In this document: positions 49,033 to 57,333 of the stretch, one piece after another
Numbering within the stretch: position 1 is the first letter of the stretch
Layout of the letters: every line of letters starts with the position of its first letter
Assembly (NCBI RefSeq): GCF_014200305.1
Contig: NZ_JACHBL010000001.1
Span: forward strand, 2,356,001 to 2,420,000
Length of the DNA: 64,000 nucleotides
Direction: 5' to 3'
Origin: Neomicrococcus lactis
GTDB lineage: Bacteria; Actinomycetota; Actinomycetes; Actinomycetales; Micrococcaceae
Translations under genes and position numbers: made by a program
Notes under the pieces: generated by a model
Told to the model about the DNA's origin: nothing
What the model saw: only the letters and a program-made list of their open reading frames with translations
Database searches by the model: none

Positions 49033-49812
49033 TTAGCGCCAGCCGAGGGCTGGGGCTACGTGCGTCAGAATCGACTCGATGACGTGAGCGTTGTATTCGA
49101 CGCCGAGCTGGTTCGGCACCGTGAGCAACAGTGTGTCTGCGGCCGCGATGGCCTCGTCCTGCTTGAGCGTCTCGATGAGTTCGTCCGGCTCACCCGCGTA
49201 GGAACGGCCAAAGACGGCGCGAGTCTTCGCGTCGATCTGGCCCACCTGGTCCGAGCTGTAGCGGTCGCGGCCGAAGTACTGCCAGTCGCGGTCGTCGGTC
49301 AGGGCGAAGATGCTTCGGCTGACAGAGACGCGAGGTGTGCGCTCGTGGCCGGCTTCCTTCCATGCCTGACGGTAGATCTCGATCTGCTCCGCTTGCTGAA
49401 CGTGGAACGGCTTGCCGTTCTCGTCGTTCTTCAAGGTGGAGCTTTGCAAGTTCATGCCGAGCTTGGCTGCCCAGACCGCGGTGTCGTTGGAGCCGGAGCT
49501 CCACCAAATGCGGTCGCGAAGTCCCTCGGAGTGTGGCTCAACGCGGAGCAGCCCCGGAGGATTCGGGAACATCGGACGAGGGTTCGGCTGTGCAAAGCCT
49601 TCGCCTGTCAGTACCTCGAGCAATCGCTCGGTGTGGCGACGTCCCATGTCAGCATCGGATTCGCCCTCAGCGGGGGAGAAGCCGAAGTGGCGCCAGCCGT
49701 CGATCACCTGTTCTGGTGAACCACGGCTAATGCCGAGCTGCAGTCTGCCGCCCGAAATCAGGTCCGCGGCACCGGCGTCTTCTGCCATGTACAGCGGGTT
49801 TTCGTACCGCAT
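49033..49812 (-). pseudogene. Luciferase-like (LLM) monooxygenase, 3' part, split by element
   Basis: From the CGCAT junction the reading continues YENPLYMAEDAGAADLISGG, then LQLGISRGSPEQVIDG and IWWSSGSNDTAVWAAKLG, ending LTHVAPALGWR: about 257 residues of a flavin-dependent LLM class oxidoreductase. Upstream of the junction the frame runs into element DNA. The missing first 82-83 codons are at 57335-57582. Together they would be about 340 residues, the usual family length. Confidence 0.9.
49808..49812. other. Left attachment junction (CGCAT core)
   Basis: Gene-side sequence TTTTCGTAC lies left of CGCAT and element sequence GTCAGCGTTGTGAC lies right. In the circle, CTAGTGC near 49837 would face GCACTAG near 57328 as inverted arms of attP. 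Confidence 0.75.
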
Positions 49813-49883
49813 GTCAGCGTTGTGACACTTGATCTCTAGTGCGCGGTCGGGCGGCAGCAGGTGAATTCTTGTGGCCCGACGAG

Positions 49884-50438
49884 CTACACAACCAGGTTTA
49901 CCGCGTCGTCGAACGCCCGGCGAAGCAGGGCAGAGGTCGAACTGGGCGTCGCCCCAGGCGATGCCCAGTTCATCTGGAACAGTCCGATCGCCATAGCCGC
50001 GGCGGCCTCGCACTGTCTGTCGTCACCGGCGAAGTACTCACCCGCCACGAGTGATTCCGTGAGCTGTCCCCGCCAGGTTCGAGTGAGTTCGAGCGCTGAC
50101 GAACGGATCCCGGGCGAGGACTGCAGGATTCGGAACGCCATCCCTTCGCGCGAGCCCGGATCGAGCATCTCGACAGCGTCACACATGGCTTCGCGCAGCG
50201 CGACCCAGGCCGACGCCTCGACCCGTTCGCGCACCATCGCTGCCACGCCTTGGCCGAACTGTGCGATGTGGTCGAGCACGAGGGAGTCGCGGGAGGCCAC
50301 GTAGCGGAAGAACGTCGGCCGAGAGACTCCGCATGCCTGGATCAGCTCGTCGGTCGTGACCTCGGCGTAGCCGTGAGCAAGGAAGAGTTCGAGAGCGATT
50401 CGGTCGATCTGGTCTCGACTGGTAACCCGCGGTCTCAT
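49884..50438 (-). CDS. TetR family regulator
   Basis: A 184-residue regulator with an N-terminal TetR HTH: FLAHGYAEVTTDELIQACGV and SRPTFFRYVASRDSLVLDH (about 20-58). The C-terminal ligand domain is of the MftR-like type. ATG at 50438 overlaps the deacetylase stop as ATGA, so it is cotranscribed with it. It is the first gene inside the left att site and is probably regulator of this cargo pair. Confidence 0.85.
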   Translation of the reverse strand: MRPRVTSRDQIDRIALELFLAHGYAEVTTDELIQACGVSRPTFFRYVASRDSLVLDHIAQFGQGVAAMVRERVEASAWVALREAMCDAVEMLDPGSREGMAFRILQSSPGIRSSALELTRTWRGQLTESLVAGEYFAGDDRQCEAAAAMAIGLFQMNWASPGATPSSTSALLRRAFDDAVNLVV

Positions 50439-51190
50439 CCGATGAGCTCCGAGACGGTAACGAACCGGTAGCCCTGCTCCTTCAGCTGATCGATGACGGG
50501 GCCGATAGCCTCCTGTGTTGCCGTCCGGCCGAACCAGGGATGGAGCAGGATGATCGACCCCGGGCGCGTGTTCTCGACCGTGGCACTGACGAGATCCCCG
50601 GTGCTCTGCGGATCGCCAGACCAGTCTTCGTAGGCGACGTCCCATGTGACGGTGAGGCGACCGTGCTCTGCCAGATAGAGCGGCAGGGTCAGGAGCTTCT
50701 TGCCGTGCGGGGGTCGGAAGGTCAGCGGGCCGTCGTACCCAGTGGCGCGGATCGCCTCGTCGGTCGGCTCGATCTCTTCGGCGACCGTCTCCGGCGAGAC
50801 GAAGGCCATGGACCGATGGCTCCACGTGTGATTGCCGATCTCGTGCCCGTCGTCGATGATGCGCTGCATGGTCGTTGGGTTGCCCTCGACGTCCTTGCCG
50901 TTGACGTAGAAGGTCGCTGGCACGTCGCGGTCCTCGAGCACGTCGAGAACGGCGTCGGCGTCTGCATCCGTGGGGCCGTCGTCGAAGGTGAGCGCCACGA
51001 CCTTCTCGTCCGTCTCCACTCGACTGACGAGTTCGCCGGCGATCTGCCATGAGCGCGTCTGGATGACACGCTTGGTGCCGTAGCTGATTACCAGCAGGAG
51101 GACCACGATGACTGCGACGGCGACTACGAGTTTCTTGCGGCGTCGTTTTCGTCGGCTCGGATACTGCGTGCCACTAGAGTTTTGAGACAT
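50435..51190 (-). CDS. Membrane-anchored polysaccharide deacetylase (CE4/NodB)
   Basis: A 251-residue enzyme: a basic N-terminus (RRKRRRKK), one TM anchor (about 21-40), then a NodB domain outside the cell. Catalytic motifs: LTFDDGPTDAD (catalytic Asp and metal Asp), HEIGNHTWSHRSM (metal H-x3-H as HTWSH), RPPHGKK (motif 3) and IILLHPWF (motif 5). These fit de-N-acetylation of peptidoglycan or chitin-type sugar. Peptidoglycan deacetylation can give lysozyme resistance, a plausible cargo benefit. Confidence 0.88.
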   Translation of the reverse strand: MSQNSSGTQYPSRRKRRRKKLVVAVAVIVVLLLVISYGTKRVIQTRSWQIAGELVSRVETDEKVVALTFDDGPTDADADAVLDVLEDRDVPATFYVNGKDVEGNPTTMQRIIDDGHEIGNHTWSHRSMAFVSPETVAEEIEPTDEAIRATGYDGPLTFRPPHGKKLLTLPLYLAEHGRLTVTWDVAYEDWSGDPQSTGDLVSATVENTRPGSIILLHPWFGRTATQEAIGPVIDQLKEQGYRFVTVSELIG

Positions 51191-51290
51191 AGTATCTATT
51201 GAAAGGTTCGTTGCACCCTCAAGTCAAACCTCAACCCTTTAGGACCACCGACGACGTGGACCGATTGGCTTCAGCCCTCAGTGACATGGC

Positions 51291-52151
51291 TCAGCTCCGC
51301 CACTTCGGCATCCCGCGGCCCTTCCATGCCTCCACCAGGCCGGAGACCCAACGGACGGACGAGAAGAGGGCGTAGCCGGTACCGGCGAGGCCCACGCAAA
51401 CCACGAGCCAGCGCCCGATGCCGAGCCAGACGCCTCCGTCCACGTCGAGTGCCCACTGAGTGCCCGTGATGAGCCCGGCGACGGCCATCCAGGCCCCGGC
51501 GATGACCACTGCCACCGGCAGGAGGGCCAGGCACATCGCGGCGGCTGCCGACCAGAGCTGACGGGCCTCCAGCTTCGCCGTGGCGGCGATGATCCGGTCG
51601 GCACGCTCATTCGAGGCATCAAAGTTTGCAGTCATCGTGGCCGAGGCTTCTCCGACGACCTGCTCGACTGCTTTCTCGACGCGCTCTTCGGTGCGCTTCT
51701 CGATCCGCTGCACCGCTCCTCCCACCCGGCTCACGAGCTTCTGGTTGTCCTCAGCCATGGCCTGGAGGTTCTCAGTCGCCGAGGCCGTAGCCACGTGACT
51801 TTTCTGCGCTTCGGCGATCAAGCTCTGCGAGGCGCTCTGCAGCCGCTTCCCGTCGAGACTCTGCGCGAACTCGCTGAGCGTGCTTTCGATCTCGCTCAGC
51901 CTGCTCTCGACGCTCTCGATCTGCGGCGACGTGCTGGCGGACTGCTGCGAGGTCGACGGCAGGGCCTTCAATTCCTCCTTGACGGTCTCCTCCATCGCGA
52001 TCCGCAGGTACCCCTTCAGTCCGTTCACGGCTTTCGTCTGCCTGTTGATCGCCGCGATGACCTCGGCGTTCGTAGGTTCCGACGGACTCGAGCCCGTCGA
52101 GTTCGACCCGGACTCCTGCTGTTCGTTTCGCATCTCGTCGAGAATGCTCAT
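51291..52151 (-). CDS. MobB-like coiled-coil membrane protein
   Basis: A 286-residue protein with a hydrophilic, Ser/Thr-rich and coiled-coil N-terminal part (about 30-190, ESVESRLSEIESTLSEFA) and two to three TM helices at about 195-275. Its first 380 nt overlap the 3' end of the relaxase gene in another frame. A strong AAGGAG with 8-nt spacing precedes the ATG. Position and shape resemble MobB, the accessory that stabilises the relaxase at the membrane in mobilizable plasmids. Confidence 0.7.
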   Translation of the reverse strand: MSILDEMRNEQQESGSNSTGSSPSEPTNAEVIAAINRQTKAVNGLKGYLRIAMEETVKEELKALPSTSQQSASTSPQIESVESRLSEIESTLSEFAQSLDGKRLQSASQSLIAEAQKSHVATASATENLQAMAEDNQKLVSRVGGAVQRIEKRTEERVEKAVEQVVGEASATMTANFDASNERADRIIAATAKLEARQLWSAAAAMCLALLPVAVVIAGAWMAVAGLITGTQWALDVDGGVWLGIGRWLVVCVGLAGTGYALFSSVRWVSGLVEAWKGRGMPKWRS

Positions 52152-52971
52152 TGTTCTGCTCCTTCTGTCGGTAGTTCTCGTGGAACTCGAAGATCTGCTG
52201 TGCGCCCTCGGCGGTGAACTCCGGCGTCAGCGTCGATGCCTTCTTGCGGCCGAGCTTGCCGTTGTCAGCCCGACGCATCTTGTACGTCCAGCCGTCTCGC
52301 TGGGTCTCTGCGAGGGTGACGCCGTGCTCTTCGAGCACCTCGGTGAAACCCGCCCGGTCCACTGACCGCTTGTCCCGCAACGAAGAGGCCACCTTGTCAC
52401 CGAGCGTGCGCTCGAACCCGTCGACTGCGAACTCTTCTCGGCGTTGTGACCAGTCCGGCCTGGCCTGCTCTGGCGACGGGAGGACTCGGCAATTTTCGGC
52501 ACGCATCAGTTGGTCATTGACCTGGTGCAGGCCGTTCTTCCACGATGTGTTCCGCTGCAGCGACTTTCCGGTGAGGTTGTCGTGGTTGATGACGTAGATA
52601 TGGTTATGCAGGTGACCGCCGGCCGAGTCGGCATGGGTGACCACGAGGTGATCGGCCGAGTGCATCCGGCCAGCGAGCTTCTCGCCCAGCTCATTGACCC
52701 GCCGCACGTGCCCCTGGTCGTCCTTGTCGAACTCCTCGGGCGAGAAGTTCTGCGTGTACGAGTACAGCTCGTTCTTCCGACCGCGAGATTTCGCCAGCGC
52801 CTCAGCGCGGGCGACGAAGCCCTCCGGCGACTCCACTGAGCACGACATCGCCGCGACGCGATCGGTGCCGTTCGTAACGTGCTCCGCGCGCTTGTCCTTG
52901 TCGTTGCCGTAGAGGGCGTACCCGACAGAGTCCCTGGCGGACCGGGACGGCTTCACATTGACCGTACTCAC
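51772..52971 (-). CDS. mobA: Relaxase/mobilization nuclease
   Basis: A 399-residue relaxase. The HUH metal motif lies in VVTHADSAGGHLHNHIYVIN (about 108-128: THAD, GGHLHNH). A catalytic Tyr is likely within the N-terminal SVGYALYGNDKDKR. The C-terminal 130 residues are charged low-complexity sequence that shares its DNA with the mobB gene. GTGA overlap with mobC. It would nick oriT and pilot the strand to a recipient using a helper conjugation system. Confidence 0.85.
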   Translation of the reverse strand: MSTVNVKPSRSARDSVGYALYGNDKDKRAEHVTNGTDRVAAMSCSVESPEGFVARAEALAKSRGRKNELYSYTQNFSPEEFDKDDQGHVRRVNELGEKLAGRMHSADHLVVTHADSAGGHLHNHIYVINHDNLTGKSLQRNTSWKNGLHQVNDQLMRAENCRVLPSPEQARPDWSQRREEFAVDGFERTLGDKVASSLRDKRSVDRAGFTEVLEEHGVTLAETQRDGWTYKMRRADNGKLGRKKASTLTPEFTAEGAQQIFEFHENYRQKEQNNEHSRRDAKRTAGVRVELDGLESVGTYERRGHRGDQQADESRERTEGVPADRDGGDRQGGIEGPAVDLAAVRQHVAADRERREQAERDRKHAQRVRAESRREAAAERLAELDRRSAEKSRGYGLGD

Positions 52972-53498
52972 AGCGCCGTCCGATCCCCGAGCTGGGCCCG
53001 CACGTCATCCATCGAGTCCATGACCTCGCGCAGCAGCTCGGCGTCGAGGGCACCGCCGCGACGAAGAACCTGGTTGAGGTTGACCCCAACCCGGCGCACC
53101 TGCTCGACCGCCTGACTCAACTCCGGCGATGGAGTGGAGGCTGCCATGACCTCCATCTGCCCGAGACCGTCCCTGCGAGAGTCCAAGGCATCGAGAATGA
53201 CCGTGCGCGCCCACTTGCTCGGCTTCACGCCGAGCCTGCGAGCACGTCGCCGAACCGCTTCGCGCTCCGCCTTCGTGACCCGCACGTCGATGCTCACGTC
53301 GCGATTCGCCTGGGGCTCATCGACTCCGTGACCATCATCGGTGTTAGTAGCCGTACGGTCAGGGCCAGCAGGGTACTTGTCCGACAAATCGCTGGCGCTC
53401 TTGTCGTCCAAGTACCGCTGGCCTCCGTCCTCGGTCGCTTCGCTCCCTGCGGGCGGAGGGGAGAGTCGACCCTCATCGAGGACATGCATCGTGTTCAT
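52968..53498 (-). CDS. mobC: MobC-like relaxosome accessory protein
   Basis: A 176-residue protein. Residues about 65-110 resemble a ribbon-helix-helix (DVSIDVRVTKAEREAVRRRA, then PSKWARTVILDAL), followed by the MobC-type helix VEQVRRVGVNLNQVLRRGG (about 130-148). The N-terminal 60 residues are disordered and acidic. Overlaps rep by 4 nt and mobA by 4 nt. It would bind oriT and recruit the relaxase. Confidence 0.75.
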   Translation of the reverse strand: MNTMHVLDEGRLSPPPAGSEATEDGGQRYLDDKSASDLSDKYPAGPDRTATNTDDGHGVDEPQANRDVSIDVRVTKAEREAVRRRARRLGVKPSKWARTVILDALDSRRDGLGQMEVMAASTPSPELSQAVEQVRRVGVNLNQVLRRGGALDAELLREVMDSMDDVRAQLGDRTAL

Positions 53499-54910
53499 GA
53501 CGCACCTCCCGCGGCCATCGCCAACGGCACGTCAGGGCTTCGGACCGCGAGCCCGCTAAGCAGCTCGACGACCGCGCTCTCGGCGTCATGCTCGGCCGAA
53601 GTCTCAGGGCCGTAGGTCAGCTCGCGCGAGCCGACTCTCTGGTGGTACACGTTGCCGCTCACGCCCGGCGTGTGCTCGGCGGCCGGGAGGCTGCACTGAT
53701 GCCACTCGTACGGTTCGATCCTCCCGATGTGCTGCACGAGGTAGCGGTTGATGTCATCGGCGCGGAAGACCTTCACAACCGAGGCCAAACGGCGGATGAA
53801 CTGGTCCAGCGCCTCGTCCACGTTGCCCTTCTGGCGAGCGTAGTAGAAGAACTCGACCGGCTCGATCGTGGCCGTGATGACGATCAGGCGCGGTGCCACC
53901 TCGCCCTTGTTCCTGTAACGCGCCTTTGCGGGTGAGGCGTTGTACGGATCGAGCAGCAGCAACCAGTCGTTCGCGTCCATAGCCGAAGCGCGCAGATCGT
54001 CGAGCAGCAGGACCTCCTCCCCACGCCAGTCATCGAGCGGGTTTCCGGTCGCGGCGCGGTAGACCTGCCACCGCTCGCCGTGGGCGTTCGCGGCATTGAT
54101 CGAGGCCGTGATGAAGTCCGTAGCGAACCGGGTCTTGCCGATCCCGGCGTCCCCGTGAACGAACACCACGTGCGTCGAGAAGGCACCGGCCCGAAGATTC
54201 GCGGCCGCCCGGTACGCCCGGCGCTGGCCGTAGGCCGAGAGGGCATCGTCGATCTCTCGCTGATGTCGCGAGTAGATGTCGAACAGCTCATCGGTGAGCA
54301 TGATCTGATCACGCGTGATCTCGCCCTGGAGCACCCGATCGCGCATGTCCTCGAAGTCCTCGGCCACCCGCTTCTTCTTCAGGTGGGCACGGCCCTTCAG
54401 CCATGTCTCACGGCGCTGGGCGTCGATCCCGAGGTAGTCGGGCCCGCGAACAGTGGCGACCTCGGCGGGCGCGTACTGGTGCTTGTCCGAGTACTTCGCA
54501 TGCGTGAGGTAGCTCAGCATGTTGTCATGCGCGTACCGCCCGGCCTTCGGCTTCTCGACGTACTGCGGCTCGACTCCGAGCAGATCGGCAAGCCTTGCGA
54601 TCGGCGCACTCTTCGAGCGGTTCTTGAACTTGATGACTGCATGCAGGTGCGCGGGTTTCGGCTCCATCACGAGTGCCTGCTGGGCTTCGCTCCAGACCTC
54701 GCGCTCGTCCTTGTCGTGGATGATCCCGTAGGCCTCGACGACCTCGCCACCGCTAGCCTCCAGCCGCTGCACGAGGTAGGCGAGGATCGCCTCGGCATCC
54801 TGCTGGAGCAATGCAGCGCCGTTCGGATCGATCACCGCCCAGGTCCAGTACTCCCGATCGAGGTACTGGGTGACGCCGATGCTCGTGGGATTGTTCTCCT
54901 GCTTAGCCAT
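53495..54910 (-). CDS. rep: Rolling-circle Rep: HUH endonuclease with SF3-type helicase
   Basis: A 471-residue replication initiator. N-terminal HUH endonuclease: metal motif HLHAVIKFKN (about 96) and catalytic Tyr in MLSYLTHAKYSDKHQYAP (about 137-155), as in the Rep_2/plasmid Rep family. The C-terminal P-loop domain has Walker A VHGDAGIGKTRFATDF (about 260) and Walker B EVLLLDDLRASAMD, with a motif C-like LIVITATIEP. This domain pair resembles the Reps of CRESS-DNA virus-related bacterial plasmids. ATG at 54910 is inside orf112. Confidence 0.85.
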   Translation of the reverse strand: MAKQENNPTSIGVTQYLDREYWTWAVIDPNGAALLQQDAEAILAYLVQRLEASGGEVVEAYGIIHDKDEREVWSEAQQALVMEPKPAHLHAVIKFKNRSKSAPIARLADLLGVEPQYVEKPKAGRYAHDNMLSYLTHAKYSDKHQYAPAEVATVRGPDYLGIDAQRRETWLKGRAHLKKKRVAEDFEDMRDRVLQGEITRDQIMLTDELFDIYSRHQREIDDALSAYGQRRAYRAAANLRAGAFSTHVVFVHGDAGIGKTRFATDFITASINAANAHGERWQVYRAATGNPLDDWRGEEVLLLDDLRASAMDANDWLLLLDPYNASPAKARYRNKGEVAPRLIVITATIEPVEFFYYARQKGNVDEALDQFIRRLASVVKVFRADDINRYLVQHIGRIEPYEWHQCSLPAAEHTPGVSGNVYHQRVGSRELTYGPETSAEHDAESAVVELLSGLAVRSPDVPLAMAAGGAS

Positions 54911-55241
54911 GGTGACCACCCCCGGCCAGGGCTGCACGGAAGGGTACGTAGAGAGTCAGGCGCCTAATTGACCCCCTATTGACCCCCAAATGAGACCCCA
55001 AATGACCCCGCGTATTCTCGGTGAGTCGGAACGCGGGAACAGCCTTCTGACCAGGCATTTCGTTGCAAAGCGCGGCAATCGACAAGCCCTTGCCGCGCCC
55101 GTAGGAACAAGTAGAGCTCCCGAAACTCTTGGAGACTGACACATCAGCGGGCAGCCCGCCTGCGGCGGGTGCCAGGTCAGGCCCTCCGGGCGAGGTCAGG
55201 TCGGCGAGAGCGATGGAACGGGGGTGGGGGTCGGTGCTCAT
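54903..55241 (-). CDS. Small hypothetical protein upstream of rep (112 aa)
   Basis: Pro/Gly-rich N-terminus (DLTSPGGPDLAPAAGGLPADV), no domain recognised, C-terminus with the repeat-encoded stretch HLGSHLGVNRGSIRR. Overlaps the preceding HTH gene as ATGA and covers the rep start by 8 nt, which supports translation. The iteron-like GGGGTCA repeats lie in its 3' coding part, so the frame could be constrained DNA of an origin rather than a protein gene. Confidence 0.5.
   Translation of the reverse strand: MSTDPHPRSIALADLTSPGGPDLAPAAGGLPADVSVSKSFGSSTCSYGRGKGLSIAALCNEMPGQKAVPAFRLTENTRGHLGSHLGVNRGSIRRLTLYVPFRAALAGGGHHG
54966..55011 (-). repeat. Iteron-like GGGG(G)TCA direct repeats before rep
   Basis: On the minus strand four copies of GGGGTCA/GGGGGTCA/GGGGTCTCA follow each other at 11-12-nt spacing (on +: TTGACCCCC twice, TGAGACCCC, TGACCCCGC). 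Such spaced repeats just before a rep gene are typical Rep-binding iterons or part of an origin. Confidence 0.55.
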
Positions 55242-55495
55242 CGGCGATCACCCCCAGAACGCTTCCCGTAACGCTTGATGACGGCCTGGTGGGTAACGTC
55301 CAGGGCATCACCGATCCTCGCCCAGGTGACCCCGTCTGCACGGGCGTCAGCGACCGACAGCTCTACGACTTCTTCGAGGACGGAGCGGAGCACTCCGAGG
55401 TCGTGGAGTCGAGCCTCACTTTCGGCAAGGGACGAATCGCCCTGACGCCAACGGAAACCAAGGACGTGGTCGAATGCGGAGGCGTTGGCGCTCAT
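55238..55495 (-). CDS. Small HTH protein (85 aa)
   Basis: An 85-residue protein with a C-terminal HTH: TWARIGDALDVTHQAVIKRYG (about 57-76, shown in part), as in actinobacterial plasmid and prophage regulators. Overlaps both neighbours by 4 nt (ATGA). It probably regulates the rep-mob transcript. Confidence 0.65.
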   Translation of the reverse strand: MSANASAFDHVLGFRWRQGDSSLAESEARLHDLGVLRSVLEEVVELSVADARADGVTWARIGDALDVTHQAVIKRYGKRSGGDRR

Positions 55496-55713
55496 GCCCG
55501 ACCACCCCCGACCAGGGAGGCGATGACAGCCCTCTGTCGAGGGGTCAATGGGGTCTTAGCCAGGCGCTTACCGGCACGATGACCAGCGGCGCGGGCAGCG
55601 GCGATGACGGGATCGTCACCATCATCGCGGGAAGGGAACCCCTTAGACCACACTGGGGTCAGGGGAGGAAGCAGATCGCTGGTGGAAGCGTCGTCGAGAA
55701 CGACAGAAGACAT
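55492..55713 (-). CDS. Small hypothetical protein (73 aa)
   Basis: First gene of the rep-mob chain. ATG 55713 preferred; a GTG at 55728 is also open. The C-terminus RAAGHRAGKRLAKTPLTPRQ is basic. Overlaps the HTH gene by 4 nt. No family recognised. The 164 bp between it and the recombinase gene hold an AT-richer stretch (55775-55800) that is the probable promoter. Confidence 0.45.
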   Translation of the reverse strand: MSSVVLDDASTSDLLPPLTPVWSKGFPSRDDGDDPVIAAARAAGHRAGKRLAKTPLTPRQRAVIASLVGGGRA

Positions 55714-55892
55714 GACGGAAAACCTCACGAATGAGTTCTTCCGGATCCCGTCGAGCGCTTACGACTGTGTTTACCGGCTAATTATCGGGGGCTCGTGCCG
55801 AGTTACTACCTCGGACCCCGGGGGATTCTCTATGTCTGCAACCATTCTCCCACGACTCGACTCACCATTGCAATGACGAGTCGACTCGTGAG

Positions 55893-57302
55893 TCAGTTGC
55901 GACTCGGATCGATCCGAATGAGGTCAGGGTCGAACTTCACGTGACCTGGGCGGATCGGCTCGATGGTCACCATCACCAGCTCGTCCACGAGTAGCCGACG
56001 ACGGTCCATGTCCCACGCATCCCACTTCCGCTCTACAGCTTCGCGGCGCTGCACGGTGCCAACGGGATCGTCGATGTCGACCATGAAGTCCGCCGTCTGC
56101 GACACTGACCGATCATGCAGTTCGGCGTCGATCTCGACGATGCGGGCCTTCACATCGTTGATCGCTTGCGTGATCTCGATAACGGGCTGACTGACGTCGC
56201 TCAGCATGGGGCTCAGCTCGTTCACGCGTTCGACCAGGGCGTTGCGCTCCGTCAGTAGTGCCTCGCGGTCGACCCCGACGTCCTCCTTGGGTACGACCAG
56301 GTCGTGCACGTCCCCCGCGGATAGTCTGGTGAGGACGGCTTCGGTCACCATCGCATCGACGGGCGCGCGCTGGCGCGAGAGGTGGAAATGGTCGCCGCAC
56401 CGGTAGGTACCTACACCTTGACTGTTGGTCCCAGAGACGAGCGTCGCGCCACACTTCCCGCACCGCCCGACCGACGACAGCAGGTACTTCGGCTGATTGC
56501 CCTGCCTGGCCGCCCGCCTCACGTTGTCCTCCAGCTTCGCCACCGCTGCCCGCCATGTCTGTTCGGCGACGATAGGCGGGAACCGTTCATCCGTAACAGG
56601 GTGCAGCTCGCCCGTGGAATACTTCTTGATGAAGCCCGCGTAGAGCGGGTTCCCGAGCAGGTAACGGACAGCGTCGGTGGAAAACTCGGATCCTCGGGCA
56701 GTGCGGTGACCGGCTGCGTTGAGGTCCTCGCGAATGCGGCGGATGGACAGCGACGGCTCGCCGAGAAAGGCGTCGAACGCCCTGCGGACCGCCTCCGCCT
56801 GATCAGGGACGACCTCGCCGCCCTTCGTCCAGCCGAACGGTGTCCAGGCCGAGGCAGGCAGGCCCTCTGCCCGTCGACGGGCATTCGACCTGAGCTGGCG
56901 CTCGGACTTCCGCCTTGTCTCGAACCTCGCGATGGACGCCAGCATCGTCGCCCTGAACTCGCCGTCAGCCGTGGACAGGTCGATTTCGCCGTCCAGTGTG
57001 ACGATCTTGAGCCCATGGTCGATCAGGGTGTTGAGATCCTTCGTGCTCCGAAGCAGTCGATCCACGTCCACTGCCACGACCATGTCGATGTGGCCCGCAT
57101 CGGCGTCGCGAAGCAGTCTCGCCCAGTCAGTCTTGGGACCGCGCGCCTTGGATGCCGACACTCCACTGTCCTCATAGACGTCGACGATCTTCCAACCGCG
57201 TTCCTCGGCTCGACGTGCAATGACCTCCTTCTGAGTGCCGACCGACCAGCGCTCACCGGTGAAATCGACGGATGCTCGGACGTACGCCGCAACTTTAGTC
57301 AT
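55893..57302 (-). CDS. Serine recombinase (integrase of the element)
   Basis: A 469-residue recombinase. Resolvase catalytic domain at 1-150: YVRAS with the nucleophilic Ser (residue 11), VAVDVDRLLRSTKDL, MLASIARFETRRKSER. Then the recombinase domain (about 155-265), a zinc ribbon CGKCGATLVSG and YRCGDH (about 300-325) and a C-terminal coiled coil (about 375-440). ATG 57302 was chosen (upstream frame is att/host DNA). Its start lies 33 nt from the right CGCAT junction, as is usual for attP next to int. Confidence 0.92.
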   Translation of the reverse strand: MTKVAAYVRASVDFTGERWSVGTQKEVIARRAEERGWKIVDVYEDSGVSASKARGPKTDWARLLRDADAGHIDMVVAVDVDRLLRSTKDLNTLIDHGLKIVTLDGEIDLSTADGEFRATMLASIARFETRRKSERQLRSNARRRAEGLPASAWTPFGWTKGGEVVPDQAEAVRRAFDAFLGEPSLSIRRIREDLNAAGHRTARGSEFSTDAVRYLLGNPLYAGFIKKYSTGELHPVTDERFPPIVAEQTWRAAVAKLEDNVRRAARQGNQPKYLLSSVGRCGKCGATLVSGTNSQGVGTYRCGDHFHLSRQRAPVDAMVTEAVLTRLSAGDVHDLVVPKEDVGVDREALLTERNALVERVNELSPMLSDVSQPVIEITQAINDVKARIVEIDAELHDRSVSQTADFMVDIDDPVGTVQRREAVERKWDAWDMDRRRLLVDELVMVTIEPIRPGHVKFDPDLIRIDPSRN

Positions 57303-57333
57303 AACTCCAAGGCTACAACTGCGAGATGCACTA

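Noticed and set aside
49033-50013. Complete LLM monooxygenase starting at 50013
   Set aside because: The first 67 residues of that frame are element DNA and antisense TetR; the real N-terminus lies across the element.
49884-51050. 388-codon reading for the TetR gene
   Set aside because: The first 204 codons are out-of-frame deacetylase DNA; the TetR starts at 50438.
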